33,408 nucleotides of DNA, from positions 1 through 33,408 of the forward strand of contig CAIWRR010000016.1 of NCBI GenBank assembly GCA_903915125.1, written 5' to 3'. The stretch comes from Candidatus Firestoneibacteriota bacterium. Its GTDB lineage: Bacteria; Oederibacteriota; D2-FULL-39-29; CAIOVX01. The notes beneath the pieces were generated by a model. The model saw only the letters and a program-made list of their open reading frames with translations, made no database searches and was not told the origin of the DNA. This document shows, piece after piece, positions 1 through 7,640 of the stretch; the first letter of the stretch is position 1, and the number at the start of each line of letters is the position of its first letter. A program made the position numbers and the translations under genes.

Positions 1-3
1 ATG

Positions 4-31
4 AAACTCTGCGGCCTGAAGGCCGGAGTTT
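4..31. repeat. Hairpin-forming inverted repeat downstream of the ABC ATPase gene
   Basis: AAACTC and CGGCC (4-9, 12-16) pair with GGCCG and GAGTTT (21-31) around a TGAA loop, with two unpaired bases. On the minus strand it lies 160 bases past the ATPase stop and could be a terminator, but any following U-tract would be outside the window. On the plus strand the sequence that follows is only moderately T-rich. Confidence 0.45.
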
Positions 32-63
32 CTCTTTATAGGTGTGTTAATATTATTCATGCC

Positions 64-103
64 GGATTTCCGCCGGAGGCGGATCCGCCTTTGGCGGACA
101 TCC
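64..103. repeat. Nested palindromic intergenic element
   Basis: A perfect 12-base palindrome, GGCGGATCCGCC (78-89), is flanked symmetrically by CCGCC (70-74) and GGCGG (93-97), then by GGAT (64-67) and ATCC (100-103). The whole can form a cruciform or RNA hairpin. A related partial word, GGCGGATCC, recurs on the minus strand near 15390. The rest of 1-190 holds no convincing gene; bases 149-160 share the 12-mer AACGTTACAAAC with the junction repeat at 18113-18124. Confidence 0.6.
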
Positions 104-190
104 CTCTTCGCCATGAATGGTGAGGTTTTCTCCGGCATCTGAAAGATAAACGTTACAAACTTCTCTCGAACAAGACGCGCGGAGTGCGGT

Positions 191-931
191 TTATAAACTT
201 TTAATTTTCTTTTGCCTTTCCATCTCATTTACAAATATTTCTTCAAACCTCTTACCGCCTGACAAAATATCCTCTAGTTTGGCTACCCTTAAGAGCGTTC
301 CCTCGTAGAGCAGGCCGACACGCCCGCATCTTTCGACTTCATCCATATAAGAGGTTGTGACAAGTATGCTGACATGCCTTTCCTTGTTGAGCTTAATCAG
401 CATTTCCCAGAGCTCTTGCCGGGATAATGGGTCTACTCCAATAGTCGGCTCATCAAGAATAAGCAGTTCCGGGATATTTATCAGCGCGCAAGCAAGGGCA
501 AGTTTTTTTTGCATTCCGCCGGAAAGTTTGCCGGCAGGCCGGCCCTTAAACTTTTCAAGCCTGCTGAAAGCGTAAAGGTCTTTCTTCATAATTTCCCGCT
601 GTTTTGAGCGTACATCGAACAAGTCAGCGAAGAAGTCTATATTTTCTTCGACTGATAAATCCTGATAAAGGCTGAATTTTTGAGGCATGTAGCCAATTAT
701 TTTCTTGCTCTCGGCAGGCTGTTCCTTTACATTAAACCCTCCCACAATAACCGTCCCGGAGTCTATCTTCATAACACCGGCGGCTATCCTGACAGTTGTT
801 GTCTTCCCTGCTCCATCAGGACCCACAAGACCAAATATTTCTCCTTTTTCAACGGAGAAACTTATCCCTTTAAGCGCTTCATTGCCGCCGAAGCTTTTAC
901 GCAATGAGTCAATCTCAATTATTTGAGACAT
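191..931 (-). CDS. ABC transporter ATP-binding protein (drug-export / ABC-2 type)
   Basis: This is the nucleotide-binding subunit of an ABC-2 type exporter; it hydrolyses ATP at the inner membrane to drive a permease. Visible motifs are a Walker A (GPDGAGKTT, about residues 37-45), the signature LSGGMQKK (about 136-143) and a Walker B with catalytic Glu (LLILDEPT). The proline in the P-loop (GPDGAGKTT) is typical of the YbhF/YhiH group. At 246 aa it is one ATPase domain, whereas E. coli YbhF has two in tandem. The start overlaps the HlyD stop by 17 bases, so the genes are co-transcribed. No permease is present in the 190 bases downstream, so it must lie beyond the window or elsewhere. The order TetR-TolC-HlyD-ATPase matches cecR-ybhGF-like efflux loci. 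The substrate is unknown. Confidence 0.93.
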   Translation of the reverse strand: MSQIIEIDSLRKSFGGNEALKGISFSVEKGEIFGLVGPDGAGKTTTVRIAAGVMKIDSGTVIVGGFNVKEQPAESKKIIGYMPQKFSLYQDLSVEENIDFFADLFDVRSKQREIMKKDLYAFSRLEKFKGRPAGKLSGGMQKKLALACALINIPELLILDEPTIGVDPLSRQELWEMLIKLNKERHVSILVTTSYMDEVERCGRVGLLYEGTLLRVAKLEDILSGGKRFEEIFVNEMERQKKIKSL

Positions 932-1748
932 TTATCACCGCGTCAGCCGGCATTCCCGGCTTGAATGTGCCGTCTTTGTTATCCAGCGCTATTTTTACGG
1001 CATAAACAAGCCGCACCCTGTCCTCTTTTGTCTGAACGTTTTTCGGCGTGAACTCGGCCTTTGAAGAAATATAGGTGACCGTGCCTTGCATTTCTTTCCC
1101 GGGAAAAGTATCTATCATTACTCGAGCTGAAGCGCCCAGTTTGACTTTCCCGATTTTGTACTCGGGAATGTAAATTTTCAGCCAGGGTTTTGATAGATCC
1201 CCTATTGTCAACAGAGACATCCCGGGGGAGGCTACTTCACCGGCCTCAGCGTTCCTCTGCAGCACCACTCCGTCTATCGGAGAATAGAGAAACGCGTTAT
1301 CCGCCTGCGCCTTAATTTGCTTCAAATTCTGCACAGCAGACTCATACTGATGAGAAGTAACCTGAAACAGTGTTTCATCGCGCTCGAACGCCTGCTTCGA
1401 ATAACCTCCGGCACGGTACAGATCCTTGGCCCTTTTATAATTTTCGCCGGCATTGCCTGCTACCAATTTGAGCTGCTGGGCCTGCTGGTCGGCTGACTCC
1501 TGCTGGGCCTTCAACTCATCGTGAGCAAGGACTGCCAGCAGCTGCCCTGTCTTCACGCCTGCGCCCTCTTCAACATTTATTTGTTCTATCCTGCCTGAAA
1601 TTTTTCCAGAAATATCCACTTCAGTAACCTCTATTGTTCCGGACCCGCCCAGCTCCGCGGTCCCGCTGTTTGCCGAAAACTTGAAGGCAAGATAACCGGT
1701 TGCAAGCAGAAAAACAATTACCACAGGAATTATCATCTTTTTATTCAT
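915..1748 (-). CDS. HlyD/YbhG-family periplasmic adaptor protein
   Basis: This is a membrane-fusion protein that should bridge the inner-membrane ABC exporter and the outer-membrane TolC channel. The start at 1748 is chosen because GGAGG lies 5 bases upstream and the protein then opens with a Lys-rich tip and one hydrophobic anchor (IIPVVIVFLLATGYLAF). A longer open frame upstream to 1844 would place about 32 polar residues before the anchor and has no such ribosome site. The anchor is followed by a biotinyl/lipoyl-like half motif (SGKISGRIEQINVEEGAGV), a coiled-coil hairpin rich in Gln, Ala and Lys, the second lipoyl half (AFLYSPIDGVVLQRNAEAGE) and a beta-barrel domain. The length of 277 aa is short for the family but complete. 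It lies 46 bases after the TolC stop. Confidence 0.9.
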   Translation of the reverse strand: MNKKMIIPVVIVFLLATGYLAFKFSANSGTAELGGSGTIEVTEVDISGKISGRIEQINVEEGAGVKTGQLLAVLAHDELKAQQESADQQAQQLKLVAGNAGENYKRAKDLYRAGGYSKQAFERDETLFQVTSHQYESAVQNLKQIKAQADNAFLYSPIDGVVLQRNAEAGEVASPGMSLLTIGDLSKPWLKIYIPEYKIGKVKLGASARVMIDTFPGKEMQGTVTYISSKAEFTPKNVQTKEDRVRLVYAVKIALDNKDGTFKPGMPADAVINVSNN

Positions 1749-1794
1749 AAAGCCTCCGTTTGAATACTTTTGCCTGACTCCTAACTTTACCCAA

Positions 1795-3114
1795 TCACCC
1801 TCTAACGCCAAACGGCCCCGCAAGCCTCTCAATCCCGGCTTCAATCACTTCCCTGTCGAAAAGAGCCTGTAAGTATCCAATTTTCGCATTCATCAGAGAT
1901 AACTCTGCGTCAATAACCTCAAGATTTGTCATGGTTCCGCTCTTGAAACCAACCTGAGCTATTTTGTGATACTCTTGCGCCTGAGCAACGGCGTCTTTCT
2001 GCGCCTCAATTCGTTCTTTTGCCTCTGCCAGCGACAGAATAAGCTGTTTTAGTTCGGAGGCAGTAGAATCTTCAAGCCTCTTTACCCCGATATCTACAGC
2101 GTTTAGTTCGGCTTCAGCCTGCTTTACTTTAGCTGCCGTAAAATTTCCGTCAAAAAGCGGAATGTTCAGGTTGAGACCTGCATTCCAGCTTTGAGTCCAG
2201 CTAAGCTGTAAAAAGTAAGGGTTTTGATAATTATACGAAGCATAACCCGCAAGCACCGGTTTGTCCGACGCGCTTGCGGAGTCCAAAGCAGACCTGGCAC
2301 ATTTTGACCTTGATCTTGCCGCAAGCAGCTCCGGCCTGGTTGACAAAGATATTCTGAGTTTTTCTTGATAAGCAGGGATTGTAATCTTCTGCTCGGCCAG
2401 CTTTCCGGATACATCAATGCTCTCACTATAAGGCAGACCAAGCGCTATCTTTAAGTTGAGCTTTGCAATTTCAAGATTATTTTTTGCCTTTGATACTACC
2501 GGTTTTAGATTGCTTACCTGAACGCGTGACCGAAGCACTTCGAATGAAGAAGACGCTCCTTCTTTATACTTTCTCTCCGCATCGGATAAATGTTGCCTGG
2601 AAACGTTAAATGATTCTTCGCTCACAGCAAGCGCCTCTTTGGCAAATACAACGCTGAAATAGGCCTGTTTTACGGCAAAAGAGACAGAAGCTGCTGCAGC
2701 GTCAAGGTCCCGCATGGAGGCGTCTGCCGCGGCTTCCGAGGATGAAATATTCCCATGTATCTTTCCCCAATCAAATATTTGCTGCGTAAGCTGCGCCTTG
2801 AAGGACCAGTTATCGTAGGCGCCCGCGATTACAGTCTTTTCAATAGTTGTAAGCGGTCCTGTTGGAATGCTTATGTTGATGGACGGCACGCTGGAAATGT
2901 AGTTATACCCGCCGAATAGGCTAAGTTTCGGAAGTGCCCAGCTGATTGCTTCCGCGCTCCGGCCTTCAGAAGCCTTCCTCGCTTCACTCGCGGCAAGAAT
3001 CTGGGTGTTGTTCTTTAGCCCGAGCGTTATAGCCGTCTCTAAATCATAAATTGCGCCCGCGGCCGGCAAACTAAACGCGCACCCAAACAGCAGAACCAAT
3101 AGCTTTTGCCTCAT
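1795..3114 (-). CDS. TolC-family outer-membrane efflux protein
   Basis: This is the outer-membrane channel component of a tripartite efflux system. It has a signal peptide with hydrophobic core KLLVLLFGCAFSLPAAGA and a cleavage region near residue 21. The body shows the duplicated TolC/OEP pattern: an opening LETAITLGLKNNTQILAA helix, long Ala/Glu/Gln-rich helices, and a second copy beginning around YNLQNPYF-like strands with NLNIPLFDGN (the conserved N-x-P-L-F-D-x-G element). At 439 aa it has the family's usual length. The ATG overlaps the TetR stop by four bases (ATGA), showing translational coupling with the regulator. Confidence 0.93.
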   Translation of the reverse strand: MRQKLLVLLFGCAFSLPAAGAIYDLETAITLGLKNNTQILAASEARKASEGRSAEAISWALPKLSLFGGYNYISSVPSINISIPTGPLTTIEKTVIAGAYDNWSFKAQLTQQIFDWGKIHGNISSSEAAADASMRDLDAAAASVSFAVKQAYFSVVFAKEALAVSEESFNVSRQHLSDAERKYKEGASSSFEVLRSRVQVSNLKPVVSKAKNNLEIAKLNLKIALGLPYSESIDVSGKLAEQKITIPAYQEKLRISLSTRPELLAARSRSKCARSALDSASASDKPVLAGYASYNYQNPYFLQLSWTQSWNAGLNLNIPLFDGNFTAAKVKQAEAELNAVDIGVKRLEDSTASELKQLILSLAEAKERIEAQKDAVAQAQEYHKIAQVGFKSGTMTNLEVIDAELSLMNAKIGYLQALFDREVIEAGIERLAGPFGVRG

Positions 3115-3740
3115 TTTACAACCTCCCTCATCCGCACAGCCGGAAAAGCCTTTCTACCTTTCTCAGTTAGAGCTCCTTCAAACATCAATTTGAAGATGCC
3201 TTCTATAAGGTCAGCGGCTGAGTAGCTCGATTCTGAAAGGGAATCAGGGTTTATTGTCCCGTCAAGAAGATTTAAGAAAATAACAAGAAAAATCCCTTCA
3301 TTGAAATCGTTCGTTATGTATCCTCGCGATTTGCCGTGTTTTATTAAAGTTGAAATATTTGCTGAGAGCTTCTCCCTTCTGAACACCTCTATCTTCTGCC
3401 AAAGAGAACGGGCGTTTTTCCTGATGTCTCTCAAGAATTCTGGCTTTAACGAGGCAACGGTTTCAAGAGCGGTTCTGCGCACCAAAAGCAGTTTTTCAGG
3501 AAACTCTAGAGAACTGTCATTTACGGCTTTTTCAATTTTTGAGCCTGCGTCCCGCAGCATTTGAAATATGGCCGCTTCAAGCAGCTCTTCTTTAGAAATA
3601 AAATGCTTATACAATGTTTTCTTGCTGACGCCTATAGACCTGGCAATGTCATCGGTCGTAACTTTAGAAAAGCCGTTTGAAAGAAAGAGTTTTCTTGATC
3701 TTTCAAGTATATTTAGTCTGGTTTCTTCTATATTAGTCAT
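3111..3740 (-). CDS. TetR/AcrR-family transcriptional regulator
   Basis: This is a probable ligand-responsive repressor of the efflux operon it heads. The N-terminal 60 residues form the TetR helix-turn-helix: ILERSRKLFLSNGF, then TTDDIARSIGVSKKTLYKHF, then SKEELLEAAI. The C-terminal part is a helical dimerisation and ligand domain without recognisable specificity. At 209 aa it is of normal family size. It is preceded by a consensus sigma-70-type promoter (3779-3806) and an inverted repeat at 3751-3769 that is well placed as its own operator, so autoregulation is likely. It overlaps tolC by four bases. Confidence 0.93.
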   Translation of the reverse strand: MTNIEETRLNILERSRKLFLSNGFSKVTTDDIARSIGVSKKTLYKHFISKEELLEAAIFQMLRDAGSKIEKAVNDSSLEFPEKLLLVRRTALETVASLKPEFLRDIRKNARSLWQKIEVFRREKLSANISTLIKHGKSRGYITNDFNEGIFLVIFLNLLDGTINPDSLSESSYSAADLIEGIFKLMFEGALTEKGRKAFPAVRMREVVK

Positions 3741-3750
3741 TTAACACCCT

Positions 3751-3778
3751 GGAAACTATATTGGTTTCCTCAGTTTCC
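3751..3778 (-). promoter_or_regulatory. Probable TetR operator
   Basis: The inverted repeat GGAAAC-N7-GTTTCC (3751-3756 and 3764-3769) lies between the -10 box and the tetR start. A third half-site GTTTCC (3773-3778) abuts the -10 box. Spacing and position just downstream of the promoter are typical of autoregulated TetR-family genes. Binding is inferred. Confidence 0.6.
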
Positions 3779-3806
3779 ATTATAACACAAATAAGGCGCC
3801 TGTCAA
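3779..3806 (-). promoter_or_regulatory. Sigma-70-type promoter of the tetR-tolC-hlyD-ATPase operon
   Basis: Read on the minus strand, a perfect -35 TTGACA (3801-3806), a 16-base spacer and a perfect -10 TATAAT (3779-3784). The predicted transcription start is near 3772, giving a leader of about 32 bases to the tetR ATG, with the operator inside it. Confidence 0.75.
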
Positions 3807-3815
3807 GACGCCTTA
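3792..3815 (-). terminator. Probable terminator of the LPS-core operon
   Basis: A 7-base-pair stem, TAAGGCG/CGCCTTA, with a 10-base loop is followed on the minus strand by TTATTTGTGTT. It lies just past the GT9 stop at 3824. The stem is short and the U-tract interrupted, so termination may be leaky. The -35 box of the next promoter lies within the loop. Confidence 0.5.
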
Positions 3816-3823
3816 ACAATACC

Positions 3824-4843
3824 TTATGCCTTAATATTCAGCTTTACAGCCTCTTCAACTTTAGATACACTGATTTCGTTCATACACCTGAGATCAGAAC
3901 ATTCTGTCTTCTCACACGGCATACATTCAAGTTTTGCCTGCAAAACTGTTTGTTTCCTGTAATCCGGGTCCACCCAGGCCCTGCTGTCTGTTGCTCCGAA
4001 AATACTAACGACATTCGCTCCGACAGCTACGGCCAAATGCTGGACGAAGGTAGTGCCTGTAACGACTGCAGCGCTCTTCTTAAGAAGCCAGCCAAGTTGT
4101 TTGATGCCGGTTTGCGGAGCGAGGAAAGCCCGCGCTCCAGATGCAGCCGTGACGCTCTTTGCGGATTCGTACTGCCCCGGTCCCCACGCTATAACCACAG
4201 GCGTACCGCCTATTCCAAGTTTGACTGCCAGTTCTGCATACTTAGTCCTTGGCCACTCGCGTGTGCGCGCGCTGGCGAAAGGGTTCAGAACCGCATACTT
4301 CCCTTCCTTCAGTCCCTCCGCTTTCAGGAATGAACTGATATAGTTTTCCGCTTCCGTCCCAAGTTTAATTTCCGGCCTGCCTCCTGAGCCAACTGCGCCG
4401 GAGGCTGCGGCAACCCTAAGCCAAACCTCAGGATTATAAATAATTTCAGTCGAACCCGGGACTACTTTGTTGTAGAAAATGTTCCTGCTGCCGCTTGCCA
4501 AACCAACCCTGTATTTTGCTCCGCTGAGATATGTAAGCATTGCGCTGCGCATGTTTCCGTACATATCAACCACCAGGTCAAACTTCTTTCCTTTAACCGA
4601 TAGAATCAAGTTTAGGTCGCGTACATAATTCCGGCCGCTCTTTTTATCAAAAACCAGGAGTTCGTGTACAAAACTCTCGGCTTCAAGCAGCTCTTCTCCT
4701 CCCTTATTTACCAGAACACTCAGTTTTGCCCCGGGGTATCCCTCCTTCAATGCTTTCATGGCGGGAATAGAGAGTAAAATGTCTCCAAGAGCCCTAAATT
4801 TTATAATCAGTATTTTTTTCACTTTTTCTTTTTGAATTATCAT
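3824..4843 (-). CDS. Glycosyltransferase family 9 (heptosyltransferase-like)
   Basis: It probably transfers an ADP-heptose-type or related sugar onto the LPS inner core at the cytoplasmic face. The N-terminal Rossmann domain opens with KKILIIKFRALGDILLSIPA, the usual GT9 signature (R-x-x-x-G-D-x-x-L-x-x-P). The C-terminal nucleotide-binding half has FVQHLAVAVGANVVSIFGAT, where most relatives have a D/N-S-G-x-x-H motif; here it reads T-x-F-V-Q-H. A Cys cluster, CMPCEKTECSDLRC, near the C-terminus is shared with two sister GT9s in this operon. At 339 aa it has typical length. It is the last gene of the operon and overlaps the preceding GT9 by four bases. Acceptor and donor are not known. Confidence 0.88.
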   Translation of the reverse strand: MIIQKEKVKKILIIKFRALGDILLSIPAMKALKEGYPGAKLSVLVNKGGEELLEAESFVHELLVFDKKSGRNYVRDLNLILSVKGKKFDLVVDMYGNMRSAMLTYLSGAKYRVGLASGSRNIFYNKVVPGSTEIIYNPEVWLRVAAASGAVGSGGRPEIKLGTEAENYISSFLKAEGLKEGKYAVLNPFASARTREWPRTKYAELAVKLGIGGTPVVIAWGPGQYESAKSVTAASGARAFLAPQTGIKQLGWLLKKSAAVVTGTTFVQHLAVAVGANVVSIFGATDSRAWVDPDYRKQTVLQAKLECMPCEKTECSDLRCMNEISVSKVEEAVKLNIKA

Positions 4844-5874
4844 TTACCTTTCCCGCCGGTAATCCGGATAAAGGCGCTGTAGACTTCTTTTACGCCAAGC
4901 GCTTTCATGCACTTGAGGTCATTGCAGCTGTCTTTTCTGCAAGGCCAGCAAGGCATGATCTTCTTTAGCCAGACGGCTTTCGTCTCATACGGAAACCATA
5001 CATCCGGATCTCCCGGACCGAAAATTCCCACCAATGGTATATTGAAAGCACCGGCTATATGCATAGCTCCGTTGTCATTGGATATAAATCCGTCAAGTCG
5101 CGACACAACCGCTGAAAAAAGACGCAAAGGAAGGTTATCCGCGAAAACAGCCTTTTTTTCCATAAGCATCAGCACCTTCGCTCCGATTACACGGTCTTTC
5201 GGACCTGAAAATATTATTACCTGCCGTCCTTCCGCAATAAGCTTATCAGCCAAAGCCGCAAATTTTTCCGCAGGCCACATCTTTGCCGGCCAGCTCGCGC
5301 CGGGATGTATGCCTATTACCGGCTTTCCAGAATCAAACATGCTAAGTTTCATAAATTTATCCGCACTTTTTCTCTCATTGATTGATAGCTTAAGCACTGT
5401 GGTTTTTTCATAATTAATGATTCCGAAGAGCCTGCCGACACGATTATAGGTATCTATTGCGTCTCCCGGTTTCCCGTCGCTGTTCACAAAATGAGTATAC
5501 GCGTATTTCCTTCCGCGGTGCTCCCAACCAATCCTGACTTTAGCTCCGCTTAATAATGTGAGCAATGCGCTTCTCGGATTGCCGAATGTGTCAATAACCG
5601 CGTCAAATCGCCTCTTCCTTATATTTTTAATCATTAACAGGTTATCTGCCAGATTTCCGCGCTCAAGAGTAATCAACTCGTCTAAATATGGGTTATTCTT
5701 TAACACTTCCAGGGAAGCCTTTTCCGCAAGGTACGATATCTTGGTGCCAGGAAGTCCGGCCTTTAAAGCGCGCACCAAAGGGGTCGAGAGCAGAACGTCA
5801 CCTATAAATCTCGGACGGATTATTAGCAGTTTCTTAATCCCTTTAGGGTCTATTTGAAGTTCTCGCGTTTTCAT
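4840..5874 (-). CDS. Glycosyltransferase family 9 (heptosyltransferase-like)
   Basis: This is a second GT9 LPS-core enzyme. It has the GT9 opening KKLLIIRPRFIGDVLLSTPL, a middle motif PVIGIHPGASWPAKMWPAEK that matches the family's HPGA-x-x-x-K-x-W element, and FISNDNGAMHIAGAFNIPLV, which is the conserved N-D-S/N-G-x-x-H-x-A donor-binding motif. The C-terminal Cys cluster CWPCRKDSCNDLKC is also present. At 344 aa it is full length. Its ATG shares one base with the stop codon of the upstream ligase fusion (TAATG), and its stop overlaps the next GT9. It is the best-preserved GT9 in the set. Confidence 0.92.
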   Translation of the reverse strand: MKTRELQIDPKGIKKLLIIRPRFIGDVLLSTPLVRALKAGLPGTKISYLAEKASLEVLKNNPYLDELITLERGNLADNLLMIKNIRKRRFDAVIDTFGNPRSALLTLLSGAKVRIGWEHRGRKYAYTHFVNSDGKPGDAIDTYNRVGRLFGIINYEKTTVLKLSINERKSADKFMKLSMFDSGKPVIGIHPGASWPAKMWPAEKFAALADKLIAEGRQVIIFSGPKDRVIGAKVLMLMEKKAVFADNLPLRLFSAVVSRLDGFISNDNGAMHIAGAFNIPLVGIFGPGDPDVWFPYETKAVWLKKIMPCWPCRKDSCNDLKCMKALGVKEVYSAFIRITGGKGK

Positions 5875-7640
5875 TAACTCTCTTGCCTTAAGATATAGCC
5901 GGCAGCGTCGAGAAGGTCATCTGCTATAAAATCCGGCTGAGCAAGACCCAACTTTCTTTTCTCCTCAGCGCCGTATCCGGTCAGGACCAGTATCGACTTC
6001 GTTCCGCTGTTCCGTCCGAACTCAACGTCAGCCTTTTTATCTCCAACAACATAGGACCGGCTTAGGTCAAGACCAAACTCTCTTTCCGCCTGCTTTATCA
6101 TCCCCGGTAAAGGTTTCCTGCAGTCACAATTTTCCCCAGGAGCATGCTTGCAGAAATATGTAGCGTCAACGCGACCCCCGCTTTTTTCTTTTATCAGCCT
6201 GTCCAGTTTCTTGTGAATAGCGCGCAAAGTCATTTCGGTGAACAGCCCTCTGCCAATGCCGGACTGGTTAGTAGTTATTATAACGGCAAATCCGGCGTCA
6301 TTTAATTTCTTGATTCCTTCCGCGGCGCCTTCTACAAGGAACAGAGCTTCCGGGTCAGAAAGATACTCTTTTTCAACATTAATAGTCCCGTCGCGGTCAA
6401 GAAAAACAGCCGGCTTGCCGCGCGAAAGGCTATTTGAAAGCGCGGCCATTCCCAACCCTGTCAGAAACCAGAAGTCAAGCATGACTTGGGAGGCTCCCCA
6501 GGAATACTCAAAAAGTCCAGTGACAATCAGGACGGTGAAGACGCCGCCTGATCCAATGAATAGGTGTTTCGCAAACCCTTCGCGGAATCTTCCGAGCCCC
6601 TTTAGAAAAACATAATAATAAACTGCAATAAAATAGATAAATAGCGCCAGCACAGGGAGCCCGCGCTCTGCTGCTATTTGCAAAAAATTATTATGCACGT
6701 GCGCTTTTGCGTCTCTCTCTGCGGCTTCAGGGAGCATATACTTTTCATAGACCAAACCGAGGTTGTCTATGCCTACACCCATAGGATGATCCCTAATTAT
6801 ACTAAGCGAACTTTTCCACATACAGAGACGTTCATGAACCGATTGATGTTGCAGATCCGCTATTTTGCTTATGCTTTTCCCGAGACCGCTTGCAGGCATG
6901 AAAAATATACCGGCCGCAAATATCACCAAAACCACTGCCACCAGGGCGTAAGCAATCCATTTGCGCGAGAGAAATGCAATGAATATTACAAGCGCCAAGA
7001 GCGCTATCAGGCCTGAACTTGCATGCGCCCCAATTAGCGCGGCAAAACAGGCCTCTAAAGCTATTACAGACAAGATCCATTTTCCGGCAGACATGAATCC
7101 CATTCTCGCTTCGGACGAGACAGCAAAAAGTATGATAACACCTATAAGGGCAATAGCGAAGTTCATTCCGATACCAAGATGTATCGGATGACCGAGCCCG
7201 CCGCCGAACCGGGCTTCTCCCCTGAGGACTCCTCTTATTACAGCATAAAGAGCCCCGATAAGCGCAGACCAAACCAGTAACCAGGCTGTCCGTTTTAGCT
7301 TTTTCTCCTCTCCGAAACTTTCCCTGGCAACGACATACATTAACATCCAGCCGGCCGTCTTTACAAAAGCGTGCTGGCCTAAACTCTTTGCGGTATCAAT
7401 GCCGAAGAAGCAGGAAATAAAACTGCCCAAAAGCAATGCAAGAAACGCGGCATCAAAGAGATTGTATCGTTCAGGACGAAAGAACTTTCTTCCTTTCGAG
7501 ATGACTTGCACAAGTAAACCGGCAAGCGCCAGCGCGAAAAAGACCTGCATCGGACTCCAGGCCCAAAAAGCGCAGAATGCAAACCCATAGAGTGAATACT
7601 CTGTCGCCTTAAGACTTATCTCTGACACTCTTTGACGCAT
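5874..7640 (-). CDS. Fusion: O-antigen ligase/polymerase (Wzy_C) + GmhB/HisB-type HAD phosphatase
   Basis: Residues about 1-400 are a polytopic membrane protein with roughly ten hydrophobic segments and the O-antigen ligase motif AHVHNNFLQIAAERG in a large extracytoplasmic loop. Residues about 408-588 are a soluble HAD phosphatase of the D,D-heptose-1,7-bisphosphate/histidinol-phosphate class: FLDRDGTIN (nucleophile D415, acid/base D417), TTNQSGIGRG, a zinc loop CKHAPGENCDC (C-x-H-x5-C-x-C) and VVGDKKADVEFG. The two join through a short SNSLSRG linker with no frameshift visible. The ligase joins glycan to lipid A core in the periplasm, while GmhB makes ADP-heptose precursors in the cytosol, so the phosphatase should hang on the cytoplasmic side. 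The start is preceded by AGAAGGAG and follows the deacetylase stop directly. The heptose role fits the four GT9 genes here. Confidence 0.88.
   Translation of the reverse strand: MRQRVSEISLKATEYSLYGFAFCAFWAWSPMQVFFALALAGLLVQVISKGRKFFRPERYNLFDAAFLALLLGSFISCFFGIDTAKSLGQHAFVKTAGWMLMYVVARESFGEEKKLKRTAWLLVWSALIGALYAVIRGVLRGEARFGGGLGHPIHLGIGMNFAIALIGVIILFAVSSEARMGFMSAGKWILSVIALEACFAALIGAHASSGLIALLALVIFIAFLSRKWIAYALVAVVLVIFAAGIFFMPASGLGKSISKIADLQHQSVHERLCMWKSSLSIIRDHPMGVGIDNLGLVYEKYMLPEAAERDAKAHVHNNFLQIAAERGLPVLALFIYFIAVYYYVFLKGLGRFREGFAKHLFIGSGGVFTVLIVTGLFEYSWGASQVMLDFWFLTGLGMAALSNSLSRGKPAVFLDRDGTINVEKEYLSDPEALFLVEGAAEGIKKLNDAGFAVIITTNQSGIGRGLFTEMTLRAIHKKLDRLIKEKSGGRVDATYFCKHAPGENCDCRKPLPGMIKQAEREFGLDLSRSYVVGDKKADVEFGRNSGTKSILVLTGYGAEEKRKLGLAQPDFIADDLLDAAGYILRQES

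Noticed and set aside
1-138. An open frame on the minus strand starting MPEKTSPF and running off the window edge, possibly a permease start.
   Set aside because: It is encoded largely by the palindromic element and hairpin, is rich in Arg, has no ribosome site and shows no membrane segment.
3761-4333. A plus-strand frame opposite the GT9 gene and promoter region.
   Set aside because: It crosses the promoter, operator and terminator and has the composition of an antisense shadow.
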